Source: Acidobacteriota bacterium (GTDB lineage Bacteria > Acidobacteriota > Polarisedimenticolia > J045). Taken from it: a stretch of DNA of 64,000 nt. Location of the stretch: positions 62,001 to 126,000 of the forward strand of contig JAGOJY010000003.1 of NCBI GenBank assembly GCA_017994815.1, in the 5' to 3' direction. The notes beneath the pieces are model-generated. The model was given only the letters and a program-made list of their open reading frames with translations. It ran no database searches and was not told where the DNA came from. Position 1 is the stretch's first letter. Each line of letters opens with the position of its first letter. Of the stretch, positions 16,533-26,915 are shown in pieces. Position numbers and translations under genes: made by a program.

Positions 16533-17216
16533 ATGAAAGCCGTTCTCTTCGACATCGACGGCACGCTGGTCAAGGTCGGCGGCGCCGGACGCGAGGCCCT
16601 CGCGCGCGCGGTCGCGGTCACGCTCGGCGTGCCGGTCAAAGTCGCCCGCGAGGCGGCCCTGCGCCTGGATTTCCGCGGCCGCACGGACACGCTCCTGATC
16701 GACCAGATCGTGGAAGGTGTCGGCGGGCGCGCGCCCACGCTCGACCCGCGGATCATCGGCGCGTACCTCGGCATCCTCGACGAGGTGCTCGCCGACGCGC
16801 GCCTGGAGGTCATGCCGGGCGTGGCCGCGGTGCTGCAGGCGCTCGAGGCGCGCGACGATGTCGTGGTCGGCCTGCTCACCGGCAACTTGCGCGAGGGGGC
16901 GCGGCGCAAGCTCGCCCCGTTCGGGCTGGGCTACCTCGCGGACCGGCCGGGCGGGTTCGGGGAGGACGGGCGCGAACGCCAGGACGTGGCCCGTGCCGCC
17001 GTCGGCCGGCTCGCCAACCGGCGCGTGGAGCCGCGGCGAGTGGTGGTCGTCGGCGACACCGAGCACGACGTCGCGGCCGCGAAGTCTGCCGGGGCGCGGG
17101 CGGTCGCGGTCGCCACCGGCTGGACCGCGCCGGAGGTCCTGCGGGACTGCGGCGCTGACCTCGCGCTGGCCGACCTGGCGGGCCCGGAGCTGCTGGCGTT
17201 GATCGAGACCCTGTAA
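16533..17216 (+). CDS. HAD-superfamily phosphatase (phosphoglycolate phosphatase-like)
   Basis: 227 residues. Motif I is FDIDGT (D7, D9), motif II is LLTGN, a motif III Lys lies in RRKLAPFGL and motif IV is GDTEHDVAAA, with a helical cap between about 15 and 85. This is the Gph/PGP-like subfamily I; sugar phosphate or phosphoglycolate are usual substrates. TAGCCT is 7 bp before the ATG and there is no Shine-Dalgarno site, so the mRNA is probably leaderless. Convergence or read-through towards glnA is separated by a 188-bp regulatory region. Confidence 0.87.
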   Translation: MKAVLFDIDGTLVKVGGAGREALARAVAVTLGVPVKVAREAALRLDFRGRTDTLLIDQIVEGVGGRAPTLDPRIIGAYLGILDEVLADARLEVMPGVAAVLQALEARDDVVVGLLTGNLREGARRKLAPFGLGYLADRPGGFGEDGRERQDVARAAVGRLANRRVEPRRVVVVGDTEHDVAAAKSAGARAVAVATGWTAPEVLRDCGADLALADLAGPELLALIETL

Positions 17217-17277
17217 CCGGAAACATGACGGTCGCGCACAATACTGAAGGCGATCGGGCCGAAGAGCAGCCGAAAAC

Positions 17278-17296
17278 TTCCACAGTGACTGTGGAA
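17278..17296. promoter_or_regulatory. inverted repeat upstream of glnA, possible operator
   Basis: TTCCACAG-TGA-CTGTGGAA is a perfect 8-bp inverted repeat about 36 bp upstream of the glnA -35 box. A second, weaker TGTC-N5-GACA (17300-17312) follows. There is no U-tract, so an operator is more likely than a terminator for the preceding gene. Confidence 0.4.
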
Positions 17297-17331
17297 AACT
17301 GTCAAATCGACACTTTTCTGATGTCACCAGC

Positions 17332-17360
17332 TTGACGGGGCCCTCCGTCCCCCCTACATT
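17332..17360 (+). promoter_or_regulatory. glnA promoter (sigma-70 type)
   Basis: TTGACG (17332-17337), a 17-bp spacer and TACATT (17355-17360) make a near-consensus promoter; a 35-40-nt leader with GGGAGGAGG-type ribosome site follows. Confidence 0.7.
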
Positions 17361-17404
17361 CCTTGTCGTCCCGGCGGCCGCGCGGGCCGGGGAGGAGGAA
17401 CGGC

Positions 17405-18763
17405 ATGTCACTGGTTTCCGAGGTCCGGCCGTCCCGGCTGGAGAGCGAGGTCCGGGCGATCCTCAAGGACGAGAAGGTCCGCTTCCTGAGGCTGGTCTTC
17501 TCCGACATCCACGGCGTCATCAAGAACGTCGAGGTTCCCGACAACCAGTTCGAGAAGGCGCTGTCCGGCGAGATCATGTTCGATGGCTCGTCGATCGAGG
17601 GTTTCGTCCGGATCCAGGAGTCCGACATGCTCCTGCGCCCGGACCCGGACACCCTGCGCGTGTCGCCGCCCGACCCGAACAGTCCCGACCGCAGCGCGTT
17701 CATCATCTGCGACGTCTACACGCCGCAGGGGACGCCGTTCGAGGGCGACCCGCGCCTCGTGCTGCGCCGCGCGGTCGAGAAGGCGCGGTCGATGGGCTAC
17801 TCCTCGCAGATGGGGACCGAGGCCGAGTTCTTCCTGTTCCACCGCGGCGCGGACGGGACCCCGACCACGCTGACCCACGACAAGGGCGCGTACTTCGACC
17901 TCTCGCCGGTGGACCGCGGCGAGCAGGCGCGCCGCGACATCGTGAACGTCCTGGAGAAGATGGGCTTCGAGGTCGAGGCCGCGCACCACGAGGTCGCGCC
18001 GGGGCAGCACGAGATCGACTTCAAGTACGGCGACGCGCTGCACACCGCGGACAACCTGATCATCTTCCGGCACGTCGTCAAGAAAACCGCGCTGCGGCAC
18101 GATCTGCACGCGACGTTCATGCCCAAGCCGCTGTTCGCCGAGAACGGCTCGGGGATGCACACGCACCAGTCGCTGTTCACGTTGATGGGCAGCAACGCCT
18201 TCGACGATCCGGCGGGCGAGCACGGGCTGTCGGACGTCGGCCGGCACTACATCGGCGGCGTCCTGGCGCACGCCAAGGGCTTCTGCGCCGTGACGAACCC
18301 GACCGTCAACTCGTACAAGCGGCTGGTGCCCGGGTACGAGGCACCGACCAACATCACCTGGTCCGAGAGCAACCGCAGCCCGCTGGCCCGCGTCCCGGCC
18401 CGGCGCGGCGCCGGCGCGCGCGTCGAGATCCGCATGCCGGACCCGTCGTGCAATCCGTACCTCGCGTTCGCCTGCATGCTCGCGGCGGGGCTCGACGGCA
18501 TCGAGAAGCGCCTGGACCCGGGCCCGCCGGTCAACAAGGACATCTTCCACATGAGCGAGCGCGAGAAGCGGCGCCTCGGCATCGACAACCTGCCGGGGAA
18601 CCTCTACGAGGCGGTCCGCGCGCTGCAGAAGGACGAGCTGGTGCAGCAGGCGCTCGGCGCCCACATCGCGGAGAACTTCGTCGAGGGCAAGCTGCGCGAC
18701 TGGCAGGAGTACATCAGCGTCGTGCACCCGTGGGAGGTCGAGAAGTACCTCTCGCTGTATTGA
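17405..18763 (+). CDS. glnA: type I glutamine synthetase
   Basis: 452 residues. It catalyses ATP-dependent glutamine formation from glutamate and ammonia. Seen motifs: FDGSSIEGF (beta-grasp/latch region), MGTEAEFFLF with metal Glu, ENGSGMHTHQSLF, NPTVNSYKRLVPGYEAP and RMPDPSCNPYLAFA. The length and the absence of the longer GSI-beta insert suggest a GSI-alpha-like enzyme; no adenylylation-loop tyrosine of the enterobacterial type is evident near the C-terminus, so control is more likely transcriptional or by feedback. GGGGAGGAGGAAC precedes the ATG. A sigma-70 promoter and an upstream inverted repeat are listed separately. A hairpin follows the stop. Confidence 0.95.
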   Translation: MSLVSEVRPSRLESEVRAILKDEKVRFLRLVFSDIHGVIKNVEVPDNQFEKALSGEIMFDGSSIEGFVRIQESDMLLRPDPDTLRVSPPDPNSPDRSAFIICDVYTPQGTPFEGDPRLVLRRAVEKARSMGYSSQMGTEAEFFLFHRGADGTPTTLTHDKGAYFDLSPVDRGEQARRDIVNVLEKMGFEVEAAHHEVAPGQHEIDFKYGDALHTADNLIIFRHVVKKTALRHDLHATFMPKPLFAENGSGMHTHQSLFTLMGSNAFDDPAGEHGLSDVGRHYIGGVLAHAKGFCAVTNPTVNSYKRLVPGYEAPTNITWSESNRSPLARVPARRGAGARVEIRMPDPSCNPYLAFACMLAAGLDGIEKRLDPGPPVNKDIFHMSEREKRRLGIDNLPGNLYEAVRALQKDELVQQALGAHIAENFVEGKLRDWQEYISVVHPWEVEKYLSLY

Positions 18764-18776
18764 GCCGGCGTCGAGC

Positions 18777-18799
18777 GCGGGCCGGCGCCGCCGGCCCGC
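18777..18799. terminator. GC-rich hairpin between convergent genes
   Basis: GCGGGCCGGC and GCCGGCCCGC form a perfect 10-bp stem with a 3-nt loop between glnA and the convergent MBL gene. No U-tract follows on either strand, as in I-shaped terminators of high-GC bacteria. Confidence 0.5.
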
Positions 18800-18826
18800 A
18801 CCGCGTGATCGCGCGCTTTCCGGGGC

Positions 18827-19516
18827 TCACGGACGGTGATACGGCATCCACTCGCGGGCGAGGCGGCCGTACGCCCGGGCCTGCGCCTCGTTCATGTGGG
18901 TGTCGGGCGGGACGTCCTGGCTGCCGGGCGCGCTGGCCTCGAGAAGTGCGAGATCGGCGCCGGCGACTTCGCGCCCGAGCGCCTCGCACGGCCCGGTGTC
19001 GCCGCTGACGACGACCTTCACGCCGTCGGCCTCCAGCGTGAAACCGTACGCCTCCATCAGCGCGCCCGCGGGGGCGCTGGTCGAGGGGCTGTGCCGCACG
19101 GCGAACGCGGCCGCGCGAAAGCCGCCGAGTTCCACGGGGACCCCGGCCGCGATCTCGCGTTCGACGACCGCGAACTTCGCGCGCTCGCCGAACGTGGACC
19201 GGAACAGGCCGCACAGCGCGATCGCGGTGGCGGCGCCGGCCGGGCGCAGGACCTCCAGCGGCTCGCGGCGGCCGCGCAGGCGCATCCACCACAGCAGGCC
19301 CGGAAGGCCCGCGACGTGGTCCCAGTGATCGTGGGTCAGCAGGACCGCGGCGATCGACGCCGGGTCGATACCCGCGTCGGACAGGTCGCGGCCCGCGCCA
19401 TCGCCGGCGTCGACGAGCAGTGCCGCGTCGGCGCTTCGCAGAAGGACGGAGGTGGAGATCCCGCCGCGCGACGACAGCAGCGCCACGGAGATGCTCCGGC
19501 GCTGCCACGAATTCAA
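18827..19516 (-). CDS. MBL-fold metal-dependent hydrolase (RNase Z-like fold)
   Basis: 229 residues. The metal motif THDHWDH (61-67; H62, H64, D66, H67), VVSGDTGPCEAL (metal-ligand Asp) and THMNEAQARAYGRLA (final His region) place it among RNase Z/arylsulfatase-like MBL hydrolases. It is shorter than tRNase Z and lacks the exosite arm, so a phosphodiesterase or small-molecule hydrolase role is more likely. The longest frame begins at a TTG (19514-19516) without a ribosome site; a GTG about 10 codons downstream (before ALLSSR) is an alternative. Convergent with glnA. Confidence 0.78.
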   Translation of the reverse strand: MNSWQRRSISVALLSSRGGISTSVLLRSADAALLVDAGDGAGRDLSDAGIDPASIAAVLLTHDHWDHVAGLPGLLWWMRLRGRREPLEVLRPAGAATAIALCGLFRSTFGERAKFAVVEREIAAGVPVELGGFRAAAFAVRHSPSTSAPAGALMEAYGFTLEADGVKVVVSGDTGPCEALGREVAGADLALLEASAPGSQDVPPDTHMNEAQARAYGRLAREWMPYHRP

Positions 19517-19604
19517 GGGATCAACCGCGCGCGGACGTGCGCGGGAAGGATCGGGAACCGCACCCCAAGGTGCCGGGGTCCGGGATTATCGGGTACGGCA
19601 GCGC

Positions 19605-19814
19605 TCAGGCAGAGACCGAAGCGACTTGCCGGTAGGCGCCGAGGATCGTGAAGCCCTTGTTCGCCTCGACCGCCATGAACTTCTGGTAGACGCGCTTCCG
19701 GGCGAGGTCGAGGACGTAGTCCTGACCTTCCCAGTTGAACGTAACGAACTTGCTCTCGCCCTGGGCCGGCTTGCGTCGGCCTCTGGAGGACTTCCGCGCG
19801 CTCAGACTCGTCAT
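19605..19814 (-). CDS. small protein (69 aa) of unknown function under a sigma-54 promoter
   Basis: A 69-residue protein with a basic N-terminus (KSSRGRRKP) followed by a compact segment, FVTFNWEGQDYVLDLARK and VYQKFMAVEANKGFTILGAY. No family recognised; no signal peptide, cysteine or membrane segment. The ATG (19812-19814) follows GGGGG at 5-9 bp. A near-consensus -24/-12 element lies upstream (19849-19864) and the adjacent divergent gene encodes a sigma-54 activator, so it is very probably that regulator's target. Codon and base composition are slightly lower in GC than the neighbours. Confidence 0.7.
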   Translation of the reverse strand: MTSLSARKSSRGRRKPAQGESKFVTFNWEGQDYVLDLARKRVYQKFMAVEANKGFTILGAYRQVASVSA

Positions 19815-19825
19815 TTGGAACCCCC

Positions 19826-19844
19826 GTTAGCTCGTCGCGCTAAC
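19826..19844. promoter_or_regulatory. inverted repeat at the transcription start of the 69-aa gene
   Basis: GTTAGC-N7-GCTAAC (19826-19831 and 19839-19844) covers the position where sigma-54 transcription would start and the leader just before the ribosome site. It could be an operator or an mRNA 5' hairpin. Confidence 0.4.
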
Positions 19845-19848
19845 AGAC

Positions 19849-19864
19849 AGCAAGATCCTTGCCA
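19849..19864 (-). promoter_or_regulatory. sigma-54 (-24/-12) promoter
   Basis: On the minus strand the sequence is TGGCAAGGATCTTGCT, a match to TGGCACGrnnnTTGCW at all but one position, with GG and GC separated by exactly 10 bp. Transcription should start near 19838 and run into the 69-aa gene. Confidence 0.75.
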
Positions 19865-19953
19865 GCGCTGTAAGCCAACCGTCGTCCGTCCGAAACCCCC
19901 GCCGCCACAGGACTTTCTACCAAGTTACGCCACAGTAAGGGCCGGGAAACTAG

Positions 19954-19974
19954 GACAAAGCGTGCCCATTTGTC
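19954..19974. promoter_or_regulatory. inverted repeat, candidate activator-binding site
   Basis: GACAAA-N9-TTTGTC lies about 115-135 bp upstream of the predicted sigma-54 start, the usual enhancer distance, and directly abuts the -35 box of the regulator's own promoter, which would allow autoregulation. Confidence 0.45.
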
Positions 19975-20002
19975 TTGAAACGGCGCAATTTTGGCCTTAT
20001 AA
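19975..20002 (+). promoter_or_regulatory. sigma-70 promoter of the sigma-54 activator gene
   Basis: TTGAAA (19975-19980), 16-bp spacer, TTATAA (19997-20002), in an unusually AT-rich stretch. The leader then contains a REP-like palindrome. Confidence 0.6.
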
Positions 20003-20009
20003 GCCCATT

Positions 20010-20033
20010 CGTAGGGACCGCCGCAGGCGGCCC
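20010..20033 (+). repeat. REP-like palindrome, copy 2
   Basis: CGTAGGGACC followed by GCCGCAGGCGGCCC, within the predicted 5' leader of the sigma-54 activator mRNA. The 5' GTAG plus palindrome is the layout of RAYT-associated REP elements. Confidence 0.6.
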
Positions 20034-20082
20034 GTTGGCGAGCACGGCGAGGCGACGCCTCGCCCCGAGGAGAGGTGGCGGC

Positions 20083-21534
<1,452 letters not shown>

Positions 21535-21599
21535 CGGGTCGCCTCGCGGGGGGCTCGCAAAAAAAAACGCCCTTATCGCGAAAAACGGGTCAACAGCTC

Positions 21600-21628
21600 T
21601 TGACAAGTTTGAAAAGCATCAATCATAT
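21600..21628 (+). promoter_or_regulatory. strong sigma-70 promoter of the histone-like gene
   Basis: Consensus TTGACA (21600-21605), 17-bp spacer, TCATAT (21623-21628), in AT-rich DNA. The predicted leader is about 85 nt. Confidence 0.75.
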
Positions 21629-21683
21629 TTCGTGCGAGGGTGTACACCTGCACGCGGGGACGCCCGCGAGCAACGCACACCGA

Positions 21684-21704
21684 GGTTCCCCATGGCGGGG
21701 AACC
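21684..21704 (+). promoter_or_regulatory. 5'-leader hairpin before the ribosome site
   Basis: GGTTCCCC and GGGGAACC form a perfect 8-bp stem with a 5-nt loop, ending 1-2 nt before AAAGGAGG (21706-21713). It does not sequester the ribosome site; mRNA stabilisation or a protein-binding site is likely. Confidence 0.5.
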
Positions 21705-21723
21705 GAAAGGAGGTTCAAAGAAC

Positions 21724-21942
21724 ATGCCCGCTCGTAAGGGTGCGAAGAAGAAGGTCGCGCGCAAGAAGGCCAAGAAGGCCCCCAAGAAGAAGAAGGCGAC
21801 TAGAAAAGCGAAGAAGACGAAGAAGGCCAAGAAGGCCCCCAAGAGGAAGAAGAAGGCCACTCGGAGAAAGGCCGCCAAGAAGACGGCCAAAAAAAAGAAG
21901 ACGACCCGCAAGCCGGCCATGCCTGCGGGTCCCATGCCGTAA
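21724..21942 (+). CDS. lysine-rich histone H1-like DNA-binding protein
   Basis: 72 residues, about 60% Lys/Arg with Ala, Thr and Pro, made of repeated KKAKKAPKKKK-type blocks and ending PAMPAGPMP. It resembles the C-terminal tail of histone H1 and the bacterial HctA/HctB or AlgR3-like proteins. Such proteins bind DNA or RNA nonspecifically and compact nucleoids. The ATG at 21724 follows AAAGGAGG by 10 bp. Strong promoter, stable leader hairpin and intrinsic terminator make it a monocistronic, probably highly expressed gene. The A-rich lysine codons make its composition unlike its neighbours. Confidence 0.8.
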   Translation: MPARKGAKKKVARKKAKKAPKKKKATRKAKKTKKAKKAPKRKKKATRRKAAKKTAKKKKTTRKPAMPAGPMP

Positions 21943-21976
21943 AAGAGACACCGAAAAGAACCCTTCGAAGGAATTA

Positions 21977-22006
21977 CGGGGCGCCGAGACGGCGCCCCGT
22001 TTTTTG
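21977..22006 (+). terminator. Rho-independent terminator
   Basis: CGGGGCGCC (21977-21985), loop GAGAC, GGCGCCCCG (21991-21999), then six T. It is the only classical U-tract terminator I found in the window and ends the histone-like transcript. Confidence 0.92.
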
Positions 22007-22064
22007 TCCGGCCCAATCCGCGTGATGCCCAGTTCCGGCGCGGGTTTCTGGCGAGAACTCCGCT

Positions 22065-23732
<1,668 letters not shown>

Positions 23733-23802
23733 GGCGGGCCAAGGATACGCGGGAACCCCCGCCGCCCGCGCGCTCCGGCGCCGGTCGATCGTCGCGGCAC
23801 GG

Positions 23803-23808
23803 TATCCT
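23803..23808 (+). promoter_or_regulatory. -10 box of a probable leaderless promoter (LarA-like gene)
   Basis: TATCCT lies 7 bp before the ATG. The divergent mutase gene has TATCCT at 23747-23742 on the minus strand. Confidence 0.5.
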
Positions 23809-23815
23809 GTCCCGG

Positions 23816-25081
23816 ATGCTGACCCTGCGCTGGGGTCCGCGGCAGATCCCGGTACCCCGAGCCCTCTCCGACTGGCCCGTGCTGGACGCGCCGGGCCTCG
23901 CACCGAGCGCCGCCGCCGCCGCGCCGTGGCGCCGCGCGGCGGCGCGCGCGGCCGAAATGGCGGCCGCGTCCCTCGGCCCCGCCGGACGGCTGGCGTTGGT
24001 CATCCCCGACCGCACGCGGCCGCTGCCCCTGCCGGACCTGCTGCCCCCGCTGCTCCGTGAACTCGCGGCGCGCGGCGTGGGGCCGCGCCGCGTGACGATC
24101 GTCCCCGCCTCGGGCATGCACCGGCCGATGTCCGCGGGCGAGCTGGCCGAGTGGATCGGCGAGGAGGCCGCGGGGTCCGGCGCGCTCCTCGCGCCGCACG
24201 ACGCCCGCGCTCCCGCGGTGCTCCTGGGGACGACACGCTCGGGCGTTCCGGTCGCGGCGCACCCGGCCGTCGCGCTCGCCGGCACGGCGCTGGTCGTCGG
24301 CCGGATCGTCTTCCACTACCTCGCGGGCTTCGGCGGCGGGCGCAAGCTGCTCGTGCCAGGCACGGCGGCGCTGCACACGATCGTCGCCGTGCACTCGCGC
24401 TGCCTCGCGCCGCGTGCCGGTGCCGGGCGACACCCGCGCGCCCGCGCGGGCATCCTGGACGGCAACCCCGTGCACGAGGCGGCGTGCGAGGCTGCCGGGC
24501 TGTTCCCGCCGGCGGTGGCGATCCACGTCTCGCTCGACGCGGCGGGATCGATCGCCGAGGCGAGGGCCGGGGACGTCGTGGACGCGCACGCTCAGGCCGC
24601 GCGGACGTACGGCGCGGCCCACCGCGTCACGCTGGACGATCCGCTCGATGCGGTCGTCGTCTCGGCCGGCGGCCACCCCGCCGACCGCGACCTGGTGCAG
24701 GCGCACAAGGCCCTCGACGCCGTCGCGCCGGTGGTCAAGGACGGCGGGACGGTCGTGCTCGTCGCCGCCTGCCGCGACGGCCTCGGCAACCCGGAGCTGG
24801 CCGAGGGGCTCGCGCTTGGCGGGCCCGCCGAGATCGAGCGCGAGCTGCGGCGGCGCTTCCGCGTCGGCGTCCACACGGCGCTCGCGCTGGCCGAGAAGAC
24901 GCGCCGGCTGCAGGTCGCCGCGCTGAGCGAGCTGCCCGACGAGGCGCTGGCGCTGTGCGGGATGCGGCGCGTCGGCTCGCTCGACGAGGCCGCCGCGCTC
25001 GTCCGGGAGCGCCACGGCGCCGCCGCGCGCGCCGCGCTGGCGCCGCGCGGCGGTGCGCTGGTCTACGACGTGTCCGGCTGA
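23816..25081 (+). CDS. LarA-like nickel-pincer racemase/epimerase (DUF2088)
   Basis: 421 residues. The four LarA active-site positions are conserved: H102 (ASGMHRP), H167 ([13 protein letters not shown]), K177 and H193; spacings are 65, 10 and 16 residues against 66, 10 and 16 in Lactiplantibacillus LarA (H108, H174, K184, H200). K177 would carry the covalently bound nickel-pincer nucleotide. LarA family members racemise or epimerise 2-hydroxy acids. No larB, larC or larE cofactor gene is seen in this window. The substrate is unknown. TATCCT 7 bp upstream and no Shine-Dalgarno site suggest a leaderless mRNA. It overlaps nothing; the M14 peptidase follows 22 bp downstream. Confidence 0.82.
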   Translation: MLTLRWGPRQIPVPRALSDWPVLDAPGLAPSAAAAAPWRRAAARAAEMAAASLGPAGRLALVIPDRTRPLPLPDLLPPLLRELAARGVGPRRVTIVPASGMHRPMSAGELAEWIGEEAAGSGALLAPHDARAPAVLLGTTRSGVPVAAHPAVALAGTALVVGRIVFHYLAGFGGGRKLLVPGTAALHTIVAVHSRCLAPRAGAGRHPRARAGILDGNPVHEAACEAAGLFPPAVAIHVSLDAAGSIAEARAGDVVDAHAQAARTYGAAHRVTLDDPLDAVVVSAGGHPADRDLVQAHKALDAVAPVVKDGGTVVLVAACRDGLGNPELAEGLALGGPAEIERELRRRFRVGVHTALALAEKTRRLQVAALSELPDEALALCGMRRVGSLDEAAALVRERHGAAARAALAPRGGALVYDVSG

Positions 25082-25103
25082 ACGAAAAGGAGGACGCCGA
25101 ACC

Positions 25104-26882
25104 ATGCGTTCCACGAAGCTGCTCGCCCTGCTCTCGGCCTGCGCGGTCCTCGCTGCCGCCGCGCCGGCGGCCGACGAGGACTGGACCACGCCCGCCGAAG
25201 GCAGCCAGTTCCAGGCCACGCCTTCGTACCAGGAAACGCTGGAGTACCTCGCGCGCCTCGCGAAGCACTCGCGCGCGATTCGCGTCTCGTCCATCGGGAC
25301 CTCGGGGCAGGGCCGCCGCATCCCGCTCGTCATCTACTCCGGGGACCGGGCGTTCACGCCCGCGGCCGCGGCCCGCACCGGCAAACCGGTGGTGCTGGTG
25401 GTCAGCTCGATCCACGCCGGCGAGTGCGACGGCAAAGACGCCTCGCTGATGATCCTGCGCGACGCCGCGCTCGGGAGGCCCGGGCCGCTCGCGGGCGCGA
25501 CCGTGCTGTTCCTGCCGATCTACAACGTGGACGGCCACGAGCGCGTCTCGCCGTACAACCGCCCGAACCAGGACGGCCCGCGCGAGGGGATGGGCTTCCG
25601 CACCAACGCCACGGGCCTCGACCTCAACCGCGACCACCTCAAGCTCGCCAGCCCCGAGGCGCGGGCCTTCGCCCGGCTGGTCAACGAATGGCGGCCGCAG
25701 CTGCACATCGACAACCACGTGACCGATGGGATCGACATGGACTGGGTGGTGACCTACGCCACGGTCGAGGCCCCGCAGGCGCCGCCGAGCGTGGACGCGT
25801 GGATCCGTGCTCACCTGCCGAAGGCCGTCGCCTCCGCGGCGCGCGCGGGCGTCCGCTCCGGGCCGTACGTCGACCTCGTGGACGGGACCGACCCGACCAA
25901 GGGCTTCGAGTCCTGGATCGGCGGCGCGCGGATGTCGAACGGCTACATGGCGCTCAGGAACCGGGCGAGCGTCCTGATCGAGGCGCACTCGTACAAGCCG
26001 TACCGCGAGCGGGTCCTCGCCGACCGCGAACTCCTGCTCGCGCTCCTGGCCGAGGTCGCCGCCGATCCCGACGGTCTCGTCGACGCGGTCGCGGCGGCCG
26101 AGCGCCGCACGGTGGAGATGGGGCGCCCCGGTGCCGTCCCCTCGGACGTCGTGGTCGAGTGGAAGCTCTCACCGCAGGCCGACCGGGCCAAGCTGCCGAT
26201 CTACCGCTGGGAGCGCGTGGACTCCGTCGCGCTCGGCCGGCCGGTCCTGCGCTACCAGCGTGGGGTCGTGGACGAGATCGAGGTGCCGTGGTTCCACGCT
26301 TCCGTCCCCGCCGCGACGCTGCCGCGACCGCGCGGCTACTTCGTCCTGCCCGGCTGGCCGCAGATCGAGGAGCGGCTGGCCGGCCACGGGCTGCGCTTTC
26401 GGCGGCTCGAGCGTCCCCTGCGGGCCGAGGTCGAGGTCGCGCGGCTGAGCGAGCCGAAGTTCGAAACGCGCAGCTACCAGGGACTGGTCGGGCTGAAGGC
26501 CAAGGTCGAGCGGCGGCGCGAGACGCGGGAGCTGCCCGCGGGGACGCTGTGGGTTCCGGCGGACCAGCCCGACTTCGAGGTCGTGGTCCAGCTCTTCGAA
26601 CCCGACAGCCCCGACTCGCTGACGAGCTGGGGCCTCTTGGACTCGGTCGTCGAGCGCAAGGAGTACATCGACCCCGGCGTGCTCGACCGCCTGGCGACCG
26701 AGATGCTCGCGGACCCGAAGGTCGCCGCCGAGTGGAAGGCCGCCCTGGAGGACCCGGCGTTCGCGGCCGACAGCCAGGCGCGCTACCTCTGGTGGTACCG
26801 CCGCACGCCGTACTGGGACGAGCAGGCTGGCCTGCACCCCGTGTTCCGCGCGCTTTCACCGCCCGGCGACGGCCACCGCTGA
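25104..26882 (+). CDS. exported M14-family zinc carboxypeptidase
   Basis: 592 residues with signal peptide (about 1-22). Zinc ligands H104 and E107 in SSIHAGECDGKD and the third His in QLHIDNH; arginine and asparagine of the substrate pocket in GLDLNRDHLK; the catalytic Glu is probably in VLIEAHSYKPY. The roughly 250-residue C-terminal part is beyond the catalytic domain and unrecognised. The family trims C-terminal residues from peptides or cell-wall fragments in the periplasm. AAAAGGAGG lies 11 bp before the ATG at 25104; the upstream in-frame start overlaps the LarA-like gene and lacks a site. Probably co-transcribed with the LarA-like gene. Confidence 0.88.
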   Translation: MRSTKLLALLSACAVLAAAAPAADEDWTTPAEGSQFQATPSYQETLEYLARLAKHSRAIRVSSIGTSGQGRRIPLVIYSGDRAFTPAAAARTGKPVVLVVSSIHAGECDGKDASLMILRDAALGRPGPLAGATVLFLPIYNVDGHERVSPYNRPNQDGPREGMGFRTNATGLDLNRDHLKLASPEARAFARLVNEWRPQLHIDNHVTDGIDMDWVVTYATVEAPQAPPSVDAWIRAHLPKAVASAARAGVRSGPYVDLVDGTDPTKGFESWIGGARMSNGYMALRNRASVLIEAHSYKPYRERVLADRELLLALLAEVAADPDGLVDAVAAAERRTVEMGRPGAVPSDVVVEWKLSPQADRAKLPIYRWERVDSVALGRPVLRYQRGVVDEIEVPWFHASVPAATLPRPRGYFVLPGWPQIEERLAGHGLRFRRLERPLRAEVEVARLSEPKFETRSYQGLVGLKAKVERRRETRELPAGTLWVPADQPDFEVVVQLFEPDSPDSLTSWGLLDSVVERKEYIDPGVLDRLATEMLADPKVAAEWKAALEDPAFAADSQARYLWWYRRTPYWDEQAGLHPVFRALSPPGDGHR

Positions 26883-26915
26883 CGGGGAGGACTGCCACCG
26901 CCGACCGAACGAAGG

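Noticed and set aside
21558..21570. Run of nine A between CGC and CGC upstream of the histone-like gene
   Set aside because: No hairpin precedes it on either strand, so it is not a terminator; it is part of the AT-rich promoter region.
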